Positions 8,910 through 17,457 of a stretch of 49,560 bases of DNA are shown piece after piece. The translations under genes and the position numbers were made by a program. A model generated the notes under the pieces. That model was not told where the DNA came from, did no database searches, and saw nothing but the letters and a program-made list of their open reading frames with translations. The DNA comes from Granulosicoccus sp. (lineage in GTDB: Bacteria; Pseudomonadota; Gammaproteobacteria; Granulosicoccales; Granulosicoccaceae): assembly GCA_013002205.1 (NCBI GenBank), contig JABDKN010000078.1, forward strand, positions 1 to 49,560. Reading direction: 5' to 3'. How positions within the stretch are numbered: position 1 is the first letter of the stretch; each line of letters opens with the position of its first letter.

Positions 8910-9260
8910 CGGTCAACCCGGCTGATCGACCGGCATGACCGGCGGCTGAGCGACATCTGTATCAGCCAGCGCGTCACGTGCTGTTTCATTCAGACAGTAG
9001 AGTGAGTATTGGATCTCGTTTAAGCCGGGGCGAAAGCGCGTAAAGACTCTCGAAACGCTGCTGTGCAATGCCCCCCGAGGTAATACCTGCAGGTATACTA
9101 GTTCAGCCGTGGAAAGACATTCGTGATCATGCGTAACAGAACGCACGAGTGTGGCAAGCGGAATCTCAGCAAATGCAGGACAAATCAACAGGTGATCACC
9201 CTGTACTCTTGGACGGGATCATCAAGCTCCCGACAGTCGACTATGATGGAGACAACTTCA
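8910..9260. other. Intergenic regulatory stretch before the ABC transporter
   Basis: About 350 bases hold no convincing gene. A weak hairpin (GGCTGA...TCAGCC near 8942-8965) may end the GntR message. The operator-like palindrome at 9083-9102 lies in the middle. The remaining bases before 9261 are presumably promoter and leader. A reading frame continues upstream from the transporter gene to about 9123, but that part looks non-coding because the signal peptide begins at 9261. Confidence 0.6.
9083..9102 (+). promoter_or_regulatory. Operator-like palindrome upstream of the ABC transporter
   Basis: ATACCTGCAGGTAT at 9083-9096 is a perfect 14-base palindrome. It overlaps ATACTAGT (9095-9102), the same octamer that forms most of the palindrome before the GntR gene at 8101-8108. 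This is a plausible second binding site for the GntR/FCD regulator. Confidence 0.5.
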
Positions 9261-10448
9261 ATGAAAAAGCTGCTCGTAAGTGCTGCAGTGGCCGCTAGCC
9301 TGGCAAGTGCTGCCAGTACTGTTTCTGCCGAAGAAATCAAACTGGGTGTTTTCCTTGGATTCACCGGACCTCTGGAATCACTGATAGCCAACATGGCACC
9401 GGCCGCCGAGTTGGCAATCAAGGAAATCAGTGAATCGGGCAAGCTGCTCGATGGGACCACGGTCACACCGGTTCGCGCAGACACGACCTGCGTTGATGCT
9501 GCAGCAGCGACTGCCGCCATCGAACGCCTGATCACGGTAGAAAAAGTCTCAGGTGTCGTCGGTGGGGATTGCTCGGGGGTCACGACGGCTGCGCTGACCA
9601 ACGTAGCCGTTCCCAACGGCATGGTCATGGTGTCTCCATCTGCCACGTCACCGGCACTGTCAACGATTGAAGACAATGGCCTGTTCTTTCGTACCGCACC
9701 TTCGGATGCACGCCAGGGTGTGGTCATGAGCGATATCATCATGGACCGCGGCTTCAAGGAAGTGGCCATTACCTATACCAACAACGATTACGGAAAGGGT
9801 CTGGCTGATTCATTCCAGTCGGCATTTGAAGCTGCCGGAGGCAAGGTCACCATCAACACATCGCATGAGGATGGCAAGGCGGACTACTCGGCCGAAGTCG
9901 GCGCGCTGGCAGCTGCCGGTGGTGAGATACTCGTTGTCGCAGGCTATATAGACCAGGGCGGCAAGGGCATGATCCAGAGTTCGCTGGATACGGGTGCATT
10001 TGAGACGTTCGTGCTGCCAGATGGTATGGTCGGTACCTCGTTGCCCGAGGCGATTGGGGCAGATCTGAATGGCTCGTTCGGCCAGGCTCCCGGCACTGAC
10101 AGTGAAGGCGCAGGCATGTTCACCGAAATGAGCGAGGGCTTTGATCCCACATCTCCTTATGCAGCCGAGAGTTATGACGCGGCGTCGCTCATCCTGCTTG
10201 CCATGCAGCACGCAAAATCCAGCGATCCACAGAAATACAAGGACAGCTTCATGGAAGTTGCGAATGCACCTGGCGAGAAAATATTCCCAGGTGAGCTGGG
10301 CAAAGCATTGGAAATCCTTGCTGAAGGTGGCGATATCGATTTCGTGGGCGCCTCCAATGTCGAGTTGATCGGTAGCGGAGAGAGTGCCGGCAATTACCGT
10401 GAAATCGAAATAGCGGACGAGCAGCTCACGACTGTCGGTTATCGTTAA
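9261..10448 (+). CDS. ABC transporter substrate-binding protein, branched-chain amino acid type
   Basis: The protein is 395 residues with a Sec signal peptide MKKLLVSAAVAASLASAAS, likely cleaved after VSA at 23. The mature part is a type I periplasmic-binding fold (Peripla_BP_6/LivJ): IKLGVFLGFTGPLES at the start, GVVGGDCSGVTTAA and PSATSPALS around the ligand cleft, and YTNNDYGKGLADSF at the second lobe. I chose the ATG at 9261 because GGAG lies 9 bases upstream and the signal peptide starts there. It binds ligand in the periplasm for the permease encoded downstream. LivJ-type proteins carry amino acids, amides, urea or aromatic acids, and the ligand cannot be told from sequence alone. A terminator-like hairpin separates it from the rest of the operon. 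Confidence 0.92.
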   Translation: MKKLLVSAAVAASLASAASTVSAEEIKLGVFLGFTGPLESLIANMAPAAELAIKEISESGKLLDGTTVTPVRADTTCVDAAAATAAIERLITVEKVSGVVGGDCSGVTTAALTNVAVPNGMVMVSPSATSPALSTIEDNGLFFRTAPSDARQGVVMSDIIMDRGFKEVAITYTNNDYGKGLADSFQSAFEAAGGKVTINTSHEDGKADYSAEVGALAAAGGEILVVAGYIDQGGKGMIQSSLDTGAFETFVLPDGMVGTSLPEAIGADLNGSFGQAPGTDSEGAGMFTEMSEGFDPTSPYAAESYDAASLILLAMQHAKSSDPQKYKDSFMEVANAPGEKIFPGELGKALEILAEGGDIDFVGASNVELIGSGESAGNYREIEIADEQLTTVGYR

Positions 10449-10530
10449 TCCAGGCGAATCCGTCAACCAGGCGATTCCGGATATCCCGGTGTAAAACCCG
10501 CCTGTCGTGCAACAGGGATACACGCGACCG

Positions 10531-10569
10531 GGGCGGCCAATTCGTTGGCTGCCCTTACTTGTTTTCCTG
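10531..10569 (+). terminator. UUCG-loop hairpin with T-rich tail: partial terminator inside the transporter operon
   Basis: GGGCGGCCAA and TTGGCTGCCC (10531-10554) pair over 10 positions with one G-U, closed by a TTCG loop. A T-rich run (TTACTTGTTTT) follows. Placed between the binding-protein gene and the ATPase gene, it probably stops part of transcription or protects the 3' end of the first message, giving an excess of binding protein. Confidence 0.6.
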
Positions 10570-10629
10570 TACGGCATTAACCGCCATTGATCACACGGGA
10601 CCGTGACTCCGGCACCAACTGGCGAACTC

Positions 10630-11406
10630 ATGATCAAAGTAGACAAGCTGACAAAGCGATTCGGCGGCTTTACGGCCGTCAACAACGCATCCCTGGAGAT
10701 TGGCAAAGGCTCCATTACAGGATTGATTGGTCCGAACGGTGCCGGCAAGACCACCCTGTTCAATGTCATTGCCGGGGTGTACCAGCCGAATTCCGGCACC
10801 GTACTGCTCGATGGTGAGGACATCACCGGTCTGCCGCCGCACGAACTTTTCCACAAGGGAATGCTGCGTACCTTCCAGATTGCCCATGAATTTTCAACAC
10901 TCACCGTTCGTGAAAACCTCATGATGGTGCCAGCGGCACAGGCTGGCGAAACGCTCTGGGATGTCTGGTTTCACTCAGGCAGGGTTCGAGAACAGGAAAA
11001 ACGGGTGGCATCGAAGGCTGATGAGGTCATCGATTTTCTCGAAATTACGCACGTGGCCGATGAACTTGCAGGGAACCTGTCCGGTGGTCAGAAGAAACTA
11101 CTGGAGCTGGGTCGCACGATGATGGTGGATGCCAAGGTGGTTTTCCTGGACGAAGTAGGTGCCGGTGTGAACCGCACCCTGCTCAACACCATCGGCGATG
11201 CCATCATCCGGCTGAACCAGGAGCGCGGGTATACGTTCTGTGTGATTGAGCATGACATGGACTTCATCGACAAGCTCTGCGATCCGGTTATCGTCATGGC
11301 AGAAGGTTCAGTACTGGCCCGGGGTACTCTGGCCGAGATAAAGGCCAACGAACAAGTCATAGAAGCCTACCTGGGCACCGGGCTGAAAAACAAGGTGGCG
11401 TCATGA
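10630..11406 (+). CDS. ABC transporter ATP-binding protein, LivG-like
   Basis: This 258-residue ATPase has Walker A GPNGAGKTT (34-42), a signature motif LSGGQKKL, and Walker B VVFLDE followed by VGAGVN. The usual Pro after DE is Val here. The switch histidine is in VIEHDMD. The long insert between Walker A and the signature and the C-terminal extension ending in EAYLG are LivG features. It powers import together with LivF and the two permeases. I used the ATG at 10630; a GTG at 10603 is in frame but its ribosome site is too close. Its stop overlaps the livF start by 4 bases. Confidence 0.9.
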   Translation: MIKVDKLTKRFGGFTAVNNASLEIGKGSITGLIGPNGAGKTTLFNVIAGVYQPNSGTVLLDGEDITGLPPHELFHKGMLRTFQIAHEFSTLTVRENLMMVPAAQAGETLWDVWFHSGRVREQEKRVASKADEVIDFLEITHVADELAGNLSGGQKKLLELGRTMMVDAKVVFLDEVGAGVNRTLLNTIGDAIIRLNQERGYTFCVIEHDMDFIDKLCDPVIVMAEGSVLARGTLAEIKANEQVIEAYLGTGLKNKVAS

Positions 11407-12107
11407 GTTTTCTGATGGCACAGGGTATGACTGGTGGCTACGGCAGTGTCGATATACTGCACGACTGTACCGTCTCTGTGGAACGAGGTGAAATCGCTGT
11501 CATAGTCGGACCCAATGGCGCCGGTAAATCCACCGCCATGAAGGCAGTGTTCGGTATGTTGAATCTTCGTTCCGGACGCGTCGTACTGGACGGCCAGGAC
11601 ATCACGCGCCTCAGCCCCCAGAATCGCGTGGCCAGAGGTATGGCCTTTGTTCCCCAGACCAACAATGTTTTTCCATCCATGTCCGTGGAGGAGAATCTGG
11701 AGATGGGCGCTTTCCTTCGTCGCGATGATATCCAATCCACCATGGAGCAGGTTTACGCACTGTTTCCTATCCTGCGTGAAAAACGCCAGCAGAATGCAGG
11801 TGAACTCTCTGGCGGCCAACGCCAGCAGGTGGCTGTCGGACGTGCGCTGATGACAAAGCCCAGTTTACTCATGCTCGACGAACCGACTGCCGGAGTCTCG
11901 CCGATCGTCATGGATGAACTGTTCGACCTGATCATCGACGTGGCACGAACCGGGCTGTCTATCCTGATGGTGGAACAGAATGCCAGACAGGCTCTGAATA
12001 TCGCTGATAAAGGCTATGTACTGGTACAGGGGCGAAACCGCTATACCGATACCGGCCAGGTACTGATGAACGATCCGGAAGTCCGCAAGAGCTTTCTGGG
12101 AGGCTGA
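11403..12107 (+). CDS. ABC transporter ATP-binding protein, LivF-like
   Basis: This 234-residue ATPase carries GPNGAGKST, then VPQTNNVFPSMSVEENL (Q-loop), LSGGQRQQVAVGRAL, the Walker B LMLDEPTAGVSP and VEQNARQAL. This is the short LivF type without the LivG insert. The ATGA overlap with the previous gene indicates translational coupling, and a GGGAGG inside its last codons serves the next gene. It pairs with LivG as the second ATPase of the importer. Confidence 0.92.
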   Translation: MSFLMAQGMTGGYGSVDILHDCTVSVERGEIAVIVGPNGAGKSTAMKAVFGMLNLRSGRVVLDGQDITRLSPQNRVARGMAFVPQTNNVFPSMSVEENLEMGAFLRRDDIQSTMEQVYALFPILREKRQQNAGELSGGQRQQVAVGRALMTKPSLLMLDEPTAGVSPIVMDELFDLIIDVARTGLSILMVEQNARQALNIADKGYVLVQGRNRYTDTGQVLMNDPEVRKSFLGG

Positions 12108-12109
12108 TC

Positions 12110-13120
12110 ATGGACTTGCTCAACGCCCTGGCCCTGTTGTCGAATTACGTTCTGGTACCAGCCCTCGCCTATGGCAGTCAGCTTGCGCTCGGAGCACTGG
12201 GCGTCACCCTGATATTCGGAATCCTGCGATTCTCCAATTTTGCGCACGGCGATACCATGGCATTCGGCACCATGGTTACCATTTTGTTTACCTGGTGGTT
12301 CCAGTCCATGGGTTTGCACCTTGGCCCCCTGCCCACGGCATTACTGGCGCTTCCTTTTGGTATTGCCTTCTGCGCAATCTTCGTACTGGTGAGTGACCGT
12401 CTGGTCTATCGCTTCTTTCGAACTCAGCGAGCAGATCCGGTTATCTATCTGATCGCCTCGGTTGGCATCATGTTCATAACAAACGGCCTCGTACGGTTCA
12501 TCATCGGGCCGGATGACCAGAATTTTTCCGACGGTGAACGCTTCATCATCAAAGCAGGTGATTTCAAGAAGTTGACAGGGCTCTCTGAAGGGGTGTCCAT
12601 CAAGCTGACCCAGGGCATCACTGTCATCACCATGATAGTGGTGATATTTCTGCTTTTCTGGTTTTTGAACCGTACACGAGCAGGCAAGTCCATGCGCGCT
12701 TATTCAGACAACGAGGATCTCGCGCTGCTCTCGGGTATCAATCCGGACCGGGTTGTGGCCATTACCTGGATCATTGCCGCAGCACTGGCCACCATCGCCG
12801 GCACCCTGTACGGACTGGACAAGTCATTCAAGCCCTTCACCTATTTTCAGTTACTGCTACCGATATTTGCAGCAGCCATCGTCGGTGGGCTCGGTAATCC
12901 GCTGGGTGCCATTGCCGGTGGATTCGTCATCGCATTCTCAGAGATCATGGTTACCTACGCCTACAAGCGTTTCATCGGCTACATCGGCCCGAACGACTGG
13001 ACGCCTGATGGTCTCGTGCAGCTCCTGTCCACCGACTACAAGTTTGCCGTCAGTTTCGTGATACTGCTGCTGGTGCTGCTGGTCCGGCCGAATGGCATAT
13101 TCAGGGGGACAGGAACATGA
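12110..13120 (+). CDS. ABC transporter permease, LivH-like
   Basis: The 336-residue inner-membrane protein has about eight hydrophobic segments. It shows the LivH signature in the N-terminal third (GVTLIFGILRFSNFAHGD) and the ATPase-contacting loop AITWIIAAALATIAGTLYG followed by AAIVGGLGNPLGAIAGG. It forms the transport channel with LivM. The ATG at 12110 is 2 bases after the livF stop and is preceded by GGGAGG. The last bases overlap the livM start (ATGA). Confidence 0.92.
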   Translation: MDLLNALALLSNYVLVPALAYGSQLALGALGVTLIFGILRFSNFAHGDTMAFGTMVTILFTWWFQSMGLHLGPLPTALLALPFGIAFCAIFVLVSDRLVYRFFRTQRADPVIYLIASVGIMFITNGLVRFIIGPDDQNFSDGERFIIKAGDFKKLTGLSEGVSIKLTQGITVITMIVVIFLLFWFLNRTRAGKSMRAYSDNEDLALLSGINPDRVVAITWIIAAALATIAGTLYGLDKSFKPFTYFQLLLPIFAAAIVGGLGNPLGAIAGGFVIAFSEIMVTYAYKRFIGYIGPNDWTPDGLVQLLSTDYKFAVSFVILLLVLLVRPNGIFRGTGT

Positions 13121-14430
13121 GCTCGATGCGCAATGTCATCTATTTCCTGATCATGGCAGGACTTCTGGTACTGGTCGGCGAGTTCCAGAGCTGGAACCTG
13201 TCCCTGTCCATCCTCAATCTTTGTCTGATTTCCGCTGTCATGGCACTGGGTGTCAACATCCAGTGGGGCTATGCCGGACTGTTCAACGTCGGTATCATGG
13301 GCTTCGCCGCGCTGGGCGGACTGGCCGCCACTTTGGTATCGGTACCACCGGTTTACGAAGCCTGGTCCGCAGGTGGCACAGGTGTGCTTCTGGGTACACT
13401 GGCCCTGATTCTGACGGTGTTGGCCGCCGTGTTCAGCTATCGGAGGATGCAAGGCCGATCTTTCAGAATGCTGGTCGTCGTGCTCATCAGTATCAGCGGT
13501 TACGCCATCATGCGCAGTCTGTTCGATCCCGCTGCGGATGCCATCGAAAAGGTCAATCCGTCATCGACCGGTTTCCTGGGAGGCTTGGGCCTGCCCATTC
13601 TCATAGCCTGGCCGGTGGGCGGCGTGCTGGCGGGAGCGGCGGCGTGGGTGGTCGGCAAGATCACGCTGGGACTACGTGCAGACTATCTGGCAATAGCGAC
13701 ACTCGGCATCTCCGAGATCATCGTCGCGATGCTCAAGAATGAGGACTGGATGACTCGGGGGGTCAGAAACGTCGTGGGGCTGCCCCGACCTGTTCCCTAT
13801 GAAATCGACCTGCAGCAAAGCGATTGGTTCATTCAACTGTCCAACCGCCTGCACACAGACCCCGTCACTTTCTCCAGCATCTTCGTCAAGCTCTGTTACG
13901 CAGGCCTGTTTGCCACCGTGCTGCTCATCGTCCTGTACCTGTCGGAAAAAGCGCTGCGCTCGCCCTGGGGTCGAATGATGCGGGCCATCAGGGACAATGA
14001 AGTATCGGCCAATGCCATGGGCAAGCATGTCACCGCCCGTCACCTCCAGGTGTTCGTTCTCGGATCCGCCGTGGTAGGCATTGCCGGAGCCATGCTGACC
14101 ACGCTGGATGGCCAGTTGACACCATCAAGCTATCAACCCTTGCGCTTCACATTTCTTATCTGGGTCATGGTCATCGTGGGGGGCTCCGGAAACAACTGGG
14201 GTGCGGTGCTGGGCGGCTTCGTCATCTGGTTCTTCTGGATACAATCCGAACCCATGGGCATCTGGTTGATGGACGTTGCAACCTCCCACATGGGCAGCGA
14301 CAATGCGCTGCGTGAGCACCTGGTGGACTCAGCCCAACATATGCGACTGATGACGATGGGCGTCATCCTGTTGCTGACTCTCAGGTTCAGCCCACGCGGC
14401 CTGTTGCCGGAGAAGACTGGCAGGAATTGA
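13117..14430 (+). CDS. ABC transporter permease, LivM-like
   Basis: The 437-residue inner-membrane protein has the LivM/LivH permease fold. GVNIQWGYAGLFNVGIMGFAA is near residue 45, GLRADYLAIATLGISEI is in the middle, and VIVGGSGNNWGAVLGGF is near the end. It is longer than many LivM proteins because of an insertion around residues 100-160. It overlaps livH by 4 bases and ends the operon. No clear U-tracted terminator is visible in the 68 bases before the convergent ACT-domain gene. Confidence 0.92.
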   Translation: MSSMRNVIYFLIMAGLLVLVGEFQSWNLSLSILNLCLISAVMALGVNIQWGYAGLFNVGIMGFAALGGLAATLVSVPPVYEAWSAGGTGVLLGTLALILTVLAAVFSYRRMQGRSFRMLVVVLISISGYAIMRSLFDPAADAIEKVNPSSTGFLGGLGLPILIAWPVGGVLAGAAAWVVGKITLGLRADYLAIATLGISEIIVAMLKNEDWMTRGVRNVVGLPRPVPYEIDLQQSDWFIQLSNRLHTDPVTFSSIFVKLCYAGLFATVLLIVLYLSEKALRSPWGRMMRAIRDNEVSANAMGKHVTARHLQVFVLGSAVVGIAGAMLTTLDGQLTPSSYQPLRFTFLIWVMVIVGGSGNNWGAVLGGFVIWFFWIQSEPMGIWLMDVATSHMGSDNALREHLVDSAQHMRLMTMGVILLLTLRFSPRGLLPEKTGRN

Positions 14431-14498
14431 TCAGCATCCTTGTTGACAAGATCCGGCGTTTTTCACGAAAAGTCCGGATAAGCTGCGTGAGTGGCGTC

Positions 14499-15035
14499 TC
14501 ATCCGGCCTGTTCGCGATCGGCGAGCTGGATGTCCACCATCAGGCTGTCTGATAATCCGTGTAGCTGCCCGTGTAATTCTTCAGTACTCATGTGCTCAGG
14601 CACTCGCAGCAGTGCATGCGCGTGGAACAAAACACCCCCCGCCATGGATGCATCCTCCAGGTGGGAGTCGAAAGCCTGGACACTGACACCGCTTTGTGCC
14701 AGGAGCCGGGTGATGTCGCGCACGATCCCGGGGTGATCCTGCCCCAGCAGAGTGAGCTCGACATCATGCCCTGCAGGTACCCCGTCACTCTCGTCCACAG
14801 GCAGCAGAGTGACATGATATGAGGAGGATTCCATTGCCTGCAGTGCCTCTAGCAAGGCTGGCTGGCGGGTCTCATCCACCTCTACCCGCAGGATTCCGGC
14901 GAACTGCCCCGACAGGTTTGCCATCCTGCTCTCAAGCCAATTGCCACCGTGAGCCGAAACGACACCGGCAAGTGCACTGACCATTCCAGGCCTGTCGGTA
15001 CCGGCTACGGTGATGAGAATCGCCTGCTTTTTCAT
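14499..15035 (-). CDS. Tandem ACT-domain protein, GcvR-like
   Basis: The 178-residue protein consists of two ACT domains: ILITVAGTDRPGMVSALAGVVSAHGGNWLES at the start, and VELTLLGQDHPGIVRDITRLLAQSGVSV near residue 93. This is the architecture of GcvR, the glycine-responsive partner of GcvA in the glycine-cleavage operon, and of related amino-acid sensors. ACT domains bind amino acids at the domain interface. No gcv genes are nearby, so the regulatory target is not visible. The cell location is cytosolic. Confidence 0.8.
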   Translation of the reverse strand: MKKQAILITVAGTDRPGMVSALAGVVSAHGGNWLESRMANLSGQFAGILRVEVDETRQPALLEALQAMESSSYHVTLLPVDESDGVPAGHDVELTLLGQDHPGIVRDITRLLAQSGVSVQAFDSHLEDASMAGGVLFHAHALLRVPEHMSTEELHGQLHGLSDSLMVDIQLADREQAG

Positions 15036-15078
15036 GATCTGCAGTTCCTGCCCTGTTGGGGCGTAAAATTACCCGGTG

Positions 15079-17109
15079 TCACGACAGCCATAGACGGGCA
15101 TAAGGTGGCAGCTCGATGGCATCATCGGTGACATTGATTTCCTGCGCGGTCAATCTGTCGAACAGCTCGACGACACCACTGTCGTAGAGGGGTTGGACAT
15201 TGAGCCACTGCGTATGCTCGCTGAAATTGTAAACGCAGGCCAGCGTTCCCAGTGGATGCCGATTGGCAATGGTAAAGAGATGCGGATGTCCCGTGTTCAG
15301 GATATCCGTGTCGTACCGGGCATTCAGTTGTGCGGTTTTCCTGCGCGTCTGTACGATGCGCATGAACCCACCATACAATCGACCTTCTATGGTGGTCGCA
15401 TCGTGCCGATTTGCCACTCGATCCCAATCCATCGGCGGGCGGTGCATCCAGCGACTGTCATTCGCGTGATCCGCCACCCGGTCGTAGGCACGATCGTTCA
15501 ATAACCCCAGCTCGTCGCCCATATAGATCAATGGCAGCCCCCCGAAACCGCAAATCAGTGCATGAGCCAGGAGAATGCGTTCGATGGCCAGATCTATCAG
15601 TTCCGTGTTGCCCCATTCGATGGCCTGCTCCAGGCCGGCAAGACTCGCCAGTGTACCGTTTATCCTGCGATCGCCCGTGGCCTCATTGAACTGAAAAATA
15701 CCTCCGCGCGCAAAACTGCCAGTGAATTCCCCTGCATAAAAACTTGACAGAAACTGCCGGTGGGCCGGCCCGTTGAGACCTACCGAGTCAGCATCATCAT
15801 CTGCCACCGCCCAGCCTATGTCATCGTGACAGCGTATATAGGTCCCCCAGGCTATCGAATTCGGCGTTCTGGGGAACTCGCTCAGAGCCCTGGTCATCAG
15901 ACGCGTATCGCGGCTGGCCAGCGAACTCCAGAACTGCACCATCAACGAGTTGTGGTAGGCAATGTTTGACACCTTGCCATGATGACGACCAACACCAAAA
16001 TACCGTATCAGGTCGTCCGGGGCGACAATTGCCTCAGCCTTGTGCGCTACCGCTGGCGTGGCGATTCGCGAACAGGTGCGCAGCGCCTGCATCAGATCGA
16101 ACACCTCTTCCTGATTCTGCGAATCGGTACCCAGCCGCTTCCACATGAAGGCCACGGCATCGAGCCTGAATACCTCGATACCCAGGTTGGCAAGATCGAG
16201 CATGATCTCGACGATCTCAAGAAAAATCTCCGGATTGGACCAGTTGAGATCCCACTGGAAGTGATTGAAGGTCGTCCAGACCCAGCGCCTGCAGTTCTCA
16301 TCATAGGTGAAATTGCCGGGCGCGAATTCCGGAAAAACCTCAGGCAGAGTGCGCTCGTAGGCATCGGGTAAAGTCCGGTCTTCGAACAGGTAGAAGTACT
16401 GCTGATAGTGCTCGTCTCCGGCCTGTGCGGCCAGCGCCCAGGGGTGTTCCCGCGCACAGTGATTCAGGACCAGATCGATACAGACCGATACTCCTCGCTC
16501 GCGTAGATCAGAACACAGCGTCTGCAGTTCGGCGTTCGTACCCAGCGCCGAATCCACTTGCCTGTAGTCGGTAACCGCGTAGCCGCCATCGTTTTCACCA
16601 TCGCGACTCTGCATGACTTTCATCAGGTGAAGATAATTGACGCCCATTTCCTGCAGATAGTCCAGATGATCCTGCACCTTGTCCAGCCGACCGGCAAACT
16701 GCTCGACATAGAACACATAACCAAGCATGCTCTCGTGCTGAAACCAGTCCGGCTCCAGGTCTCGCTCCAGATCCAGCGTCTTCAACTCATCAGGACGCTT
16801 GACGTAGTAGGTGGCCATCAACTGGACCAGACGCCCGATGAACGCATTGAAATCTGCCCGTTGACCATACACCGGCCACAAGCCGTCATACAGATTCTGG
16901 AACCACCGTGCCAGTCGCAGGCGGAACAACTGCTGATCACGGGGTTGAAGCGAGGCTAGTGTCTGTTCGAGACTGACGCTGGCGGACTCCAGGCAGGTTT
17001 GCGCCGAGGCGGTCAACAAATGTGAGTTACGCTGGCGAAACGCCGCGCCCTTTATCGTATCGCTTGCCGATTGTCTGGATACCAGGCGTGGAGATTGTTC
17101 TGTATTCAA
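15079..17109 (-). CDS. Amylosucrase (GH13 family)
   Basis: The 676-residue protein matches amylosucrase in length and motifs. There is an N-terminal helical domain (to about 110), then the (beta/alpha)8 barrel with nucleophile D317 in FRLDAVAFMWK, acid/base E359 in HKAEAIV, and transition-state D429 in RCHDDIGW. Earlier signatures GGYAVTDYRQVD and IDLVLNHCAREHPWA are also present. Amylosucrase turns sucrose into an alpha-1,4-glucan plus fructose. It has no signal peptide, so it is cytosolic. Translation starts at a TTG (17109): AGGAGA lies 8 bases upstream and no nearby ATG is in frame. It stands alone, with no sucrose importer, fructokinase or glycogen gene beside it. Confidence 0.88.
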   Translation of the reverse strand: MNTEQSPRLVSRQSASDTIKGAAFRQRNSHLLTASAQTCLESASVSLEQTLASLQPRDQQLFRLRLARWFQNLYDGLWPVYGQRADFNAFIGRLVQLMATYYVKRPDELKTLDLERDLEPDWFQHESMLGYVFYVEQFAGRLDKVQDHLDYLQEMGVNYLHLMKVMQSRDGENDGGYAVTDYRQVDSALGTNAELQTLCSDLRERGVSVCIDLVLNHCAREHPWALAAQAGDEHYQQYFYLFEDRTLPDAYERTLPEVFPEFAPGNFTYDENCRRWVWTTFNHFQWDLNWSNPEIFLEIVEIMLDLANLGIEVFRLDAVAFMWKRLGTDSQNQEEVFDLMQALRTCSRIATPAVAHKAEAIVAPDDLIRYFGVGRHHGKVSNIAYHNSLMVQFWSSLASRDTRLMTRALSEFPRTPNSIAWGTYIRCHDDIGWAVADDDADSVGLNGPAHRQFLSSFYAGEFTGSFARGGIFQFNEATGDRRINGTLASLAGLEQAIEWGNTELIDLAIERILLAHALICGFGGLPLIYMGDELGLLNDRAYDRVADHANDSRWMHRPPMDWDRVANRHDATTIEGRLYGGFMRIVQTRRKTAQLNARYDTDILNTGHPHLFTIANRHPLGTLACVYNFSEHTQWLNVQPLYDSGVVELFDRLTAQEINVTDDAIELPPYARLWLS

Positions 17110-17457
17110 GCTGTCTGTCTCCTGATTCGGTGGATGCTAAAGGTAGGTAACGGCAGATTTTCCTCAGCGAACAGGTCTGGACGGGATGCCCCGTGCGGGC
17201 GGTTGACAAAACGATCTGGCTCCTGACTCGATAATCGATGCGTTGAAAGGTATCATTCTACGTGACAGTGGACTCACCGAAAGTATTGCCGGAGCGCCCG
17301 ATGACGGGTTTTTGACCCCGGAAGTTACCGACTGCACATATTATTGTCGTGACATGGCTTATGGATTGCAGGTTGCTTGTCAGGCTATCGGATCAATATG
17401 ATCACCGTGCGCAGAATCGGATTCCGGAACCTACCTTGTCAGGCTGAAGAGGATGGA
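17110..17457. other. Divergent intergenic region, amylosucrase / diguanylate cyclase
   Basis: About 350 bases separate two divergent genes and must hold both promoters. The amylosucrase ribosome site (AGGAGA on the minus strand) lies near 17120. A TTGACA at 17203 and a GATAAT at 17230 are 21 bases apart, which is too far for a standard sigma-70 promoter. No operator or RNA structure stands out. Confidence 0.6.

Noticed and set aside
8913-9188. 91-residue open frame on the minus strand between GntR and the transporter
   Set aside because: No ribosome site, no recognisable features, and it covers the probable operator at 9083-9102.
9810-10922. 370-residue open frame on the minus strand
   Set aside because: It lies opposite the substrate-binding protein and LivG genes, whose products match known families throughout. 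The minus-strand product shows no domain and is a codon-bias shadow.
14115-14127. FNR-like TTGAC-ACC-ATCAA
   Set aside because: The spacer is 3 rather than 4 bases and it lies inside the livM coding region.
14451-14478. Hairpin ATCCGG...CCGGAT after livM
   Set aside because: Only six pairs at the base with mismatches above and no T-run in the right place; too weak to call a terminator.
17203-17235. TTGACA followed by GATAAT
   Set aside because: The spacer is 21 bases, too long for a standard sigma-70 promoter.
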